From Acidobacteriaceae bacterium (GTDB taxonomy: Bacteria; Acidobacteriota; Terriglobia; Terriglobales; Acidobacteriaceae): a DNA stretch of 13,781 nucleotides. Of the stretch, positions 13,025 to 13,781 are shown one piece after another. Each line of letters opens with the position of its first letter. Position 1 is the first letter of the stretch. The position numbers were made by a program, and so were the translations under genes. The notes under the pieces are model-generated. The model ran no database searches. It was not told where the DNA came from and was given only the letters and a program-made list of their open reading frames with translations. Location: contig PLSH01000287.1 in the NCBI GenBank assembly GCA_003165095.1, positions 1 to 13,781 of the forward strand, in the 5' to 3' direction.

Positions 13025-13044
13025 GATCAGGGATCAGGGGTCAG
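13024..13044. repeat. Three 7-bp tandem units (GGATCAG) at the hinT stop
   Basis: GGATCAG, GGATCAG and GGGTCAG follow one another, starting at the final G of the TAG stop codon. It is similar in character to the G-rich tandem tracts at the ends of the ComF and pabBC genes. Confidence 0.75.
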
Positions 13045-13080
13045 TGGGGCTCGAAGGTGTCTATCGATGTATGGAAATGC

Positions 13081-13113
13081 AAAGGGCGCACCCGGCTTGG
13101 GCGCGCCCTTTTT
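13081..13113. terminator. Intrinsic terminator between convergent genes
   Basis: AAAGGGCGC (13081-13089) pairs perfectly with GCGCCCTTT (13103-13111). An inner CCC/GGG pair (13091-13093, 13099-13101) extends the stem across one mismatch around a GGCTT loop. On the + strand it ends in five T residues, as expected for hinT termination. On the minus strand the tail is TTTGCATTT, so it may also serve the receiver-like gene. Confidence 0.88.
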
Positions 13114-13133
13114 GCTGAGGCCGATCTGCGGAG

Positions 13134-13781
13134 CTACACCGGTTGCTGGGCGTATTCTTCTTCCTCTTCGAGGCCGTAGCGGCGAAGGAGGTTGGGAAGG
13201 CTCTGCGAGAAGGCGGAGCGCGGCATGACTACGTCGCATCCGGCTTCAACGCCTTTCATTTTGAGATCGCCTTGCAGGTGATTGAGAAAGCCGATGATGG
13301 AGACGGCTTTTTTGAATTTGGCTTTGAATTTGGGGATCAGCGTCATGGGCTTGGCGTTGAGGTTGTTGAGGTCGAAGACCAGCAGGGCGGGGCGATCGGC
13401 CTCGGGCACATCGAGGATGCGGGCTACGACTTCCTTGTCGCCCTTCACAAACTCCACCTTGACACCGAGCTTGCGCGCGGTCTCCTGAGTTTTGGCGACG
13501 AAGAAAAGATCCTCAACGAACAGGAAGATGCGGGTGGGAGCGTCTTCGCGGATGGGTGCGGCCTGCTGCGGGAACGCCTCGGAGTAGTAGCCGCCGTGAC
13601 CGTTGCCCGGAACATGGATGGTGGAGGGCGGACCGTCGGCTATGTTGCCGTTGACGGTGCGGTAGCTGTGATCCATGGGACCGACAAACTCGCGCGGGCC
13701 CTTTTGGCGGATCTTGCGCTTGCCCTGCGGCGGCCCGGAGATGCTGTTGCCGGGCGATGGCGGCGGACCCTGGTTCTTCTG
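13134..13781 (-). CDS. Degenerate receiver-domain (CheY-like) protein, probably continuing past the window
   Basis: From the ATG at 13676 there are 180 residues, but the frame stays open for the 35 codons up to the window edge. That part reads as sensible protein (GKRKIRQKGPREFVGP runs straight into MDHSYR), and no Shine-Dalgarno precedes the ATG, so the true start is probably outside. A low-complexity basic, Pro/Gly-rich N-terminus leads to a receiver-like fold from about residue 48: beta-1 TRIFLFVEDLFF with an acidic E55-D56, beta-3 ALLVFDLNNLNAKP with Asp102 in the phospho-acceptor position, and a late CDVVMPRSAF. The Thr/Ser of CheY beta-4 is replaced (GFLNH), and the invariant Lys is Met151. 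Normal phosphorylation switching is therefore doubtful. The C-terminus is an acidic run (LEEEEEYA). No DNA-binding or output domain is visible, and partners are unknown. Confidence 0.75.
   Translation of the reverse strand, partial: QKNQGPPPSPGNSISGPPQGKRKIRQKGPREFVGPMDHSYRTVNGNIADGPPSTIHVPGNGHGGYYSEAFPQQAAPIREDAPTRIFLFVEDLFFVAKTQETARKLGVKVEFVKGDKEVVARILDVPEADRPALLVFDLNNLNAKPMTLIPKFKAKFKKAVSIIGFLNHLQGDLKMKGVEAGCDVVMPRSAFSQSLPNLLRRYGLEEEEEYAQQPV

Overview
The window looks like a piece of a G+C-rich bacterial chromosome, most likely from Acidobacteriota (Terriglobia/Acidobacteriaceae type). That assignment is an inference. It rests on the strong GC-ending codon bias, the secreted Ig-like protein with a terminal TYTVTITGQSS-type tail, the ComF + HNH pair, the fused PabB-PabC enzyme, and intergenic repeats of the TTCGACAAGCTCAGGG and AGGGAAT types that I associate with these genomes. 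No rRNA, tRNA, CRISPR array, integrase or transposase was found.

Layout, left to right: a ComF-family phosphoribosyltransferase cut by the left edge, then an HNH endonuclease (both +). Next are a small low-G+C secreted protein of unknown function (-), a secreted or envelope Ig-like protein (+), a bifunctional aminodeoxychorismate synthase/lyase (+), a repeat-rich intergenic stretch, and a GH67 alpha-glucuronidase with an extra carbohydrate-binding-like C-terminus (+). A second lower-G+C secreted protein of unknown function follows (+). Then come a membrane-anchored rhodanese and, upstream of it in the same orientation, a molybdopterin oxidoreductase (both -, probable operon). A divergent secreted SnoaL/DUF4440-like protein (+) and a HinT-type HIT protein (+) come next. 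Last is a degenerate receiver-domain protein (-) whose reading frame stays open through the right edge.

Most of the region is ordinary mixed housekeeping and accessory content: folate precursor synthesis, xylan side-chain removal, a cytoplasmic Mo/Fe-S oxidoreductase and nucleotide hydrolysis. The most unusual structure lies around 8356-9496. The GH67 and rhodanese genes converge, and their shared junction (75 bp, 66 matches) is present twice as a direct repeat. The lower-G+C secreted gene sits between the copies. Each copy carries the 3' codons of both genes, so the intervening segment of about 1 kb looks like an insertion into what was once a 21-bp intergenic gap.

A second recurring theme is that three + strand genes (ComF, PabBC, HinT) terminate inside or against short G-rich tandem repeats. 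The oxidoreductase gene also has a TACAAT box exactly six bases before its ATG and no Shine-Dalgarno sequence, as expected for a leaderless transcript.
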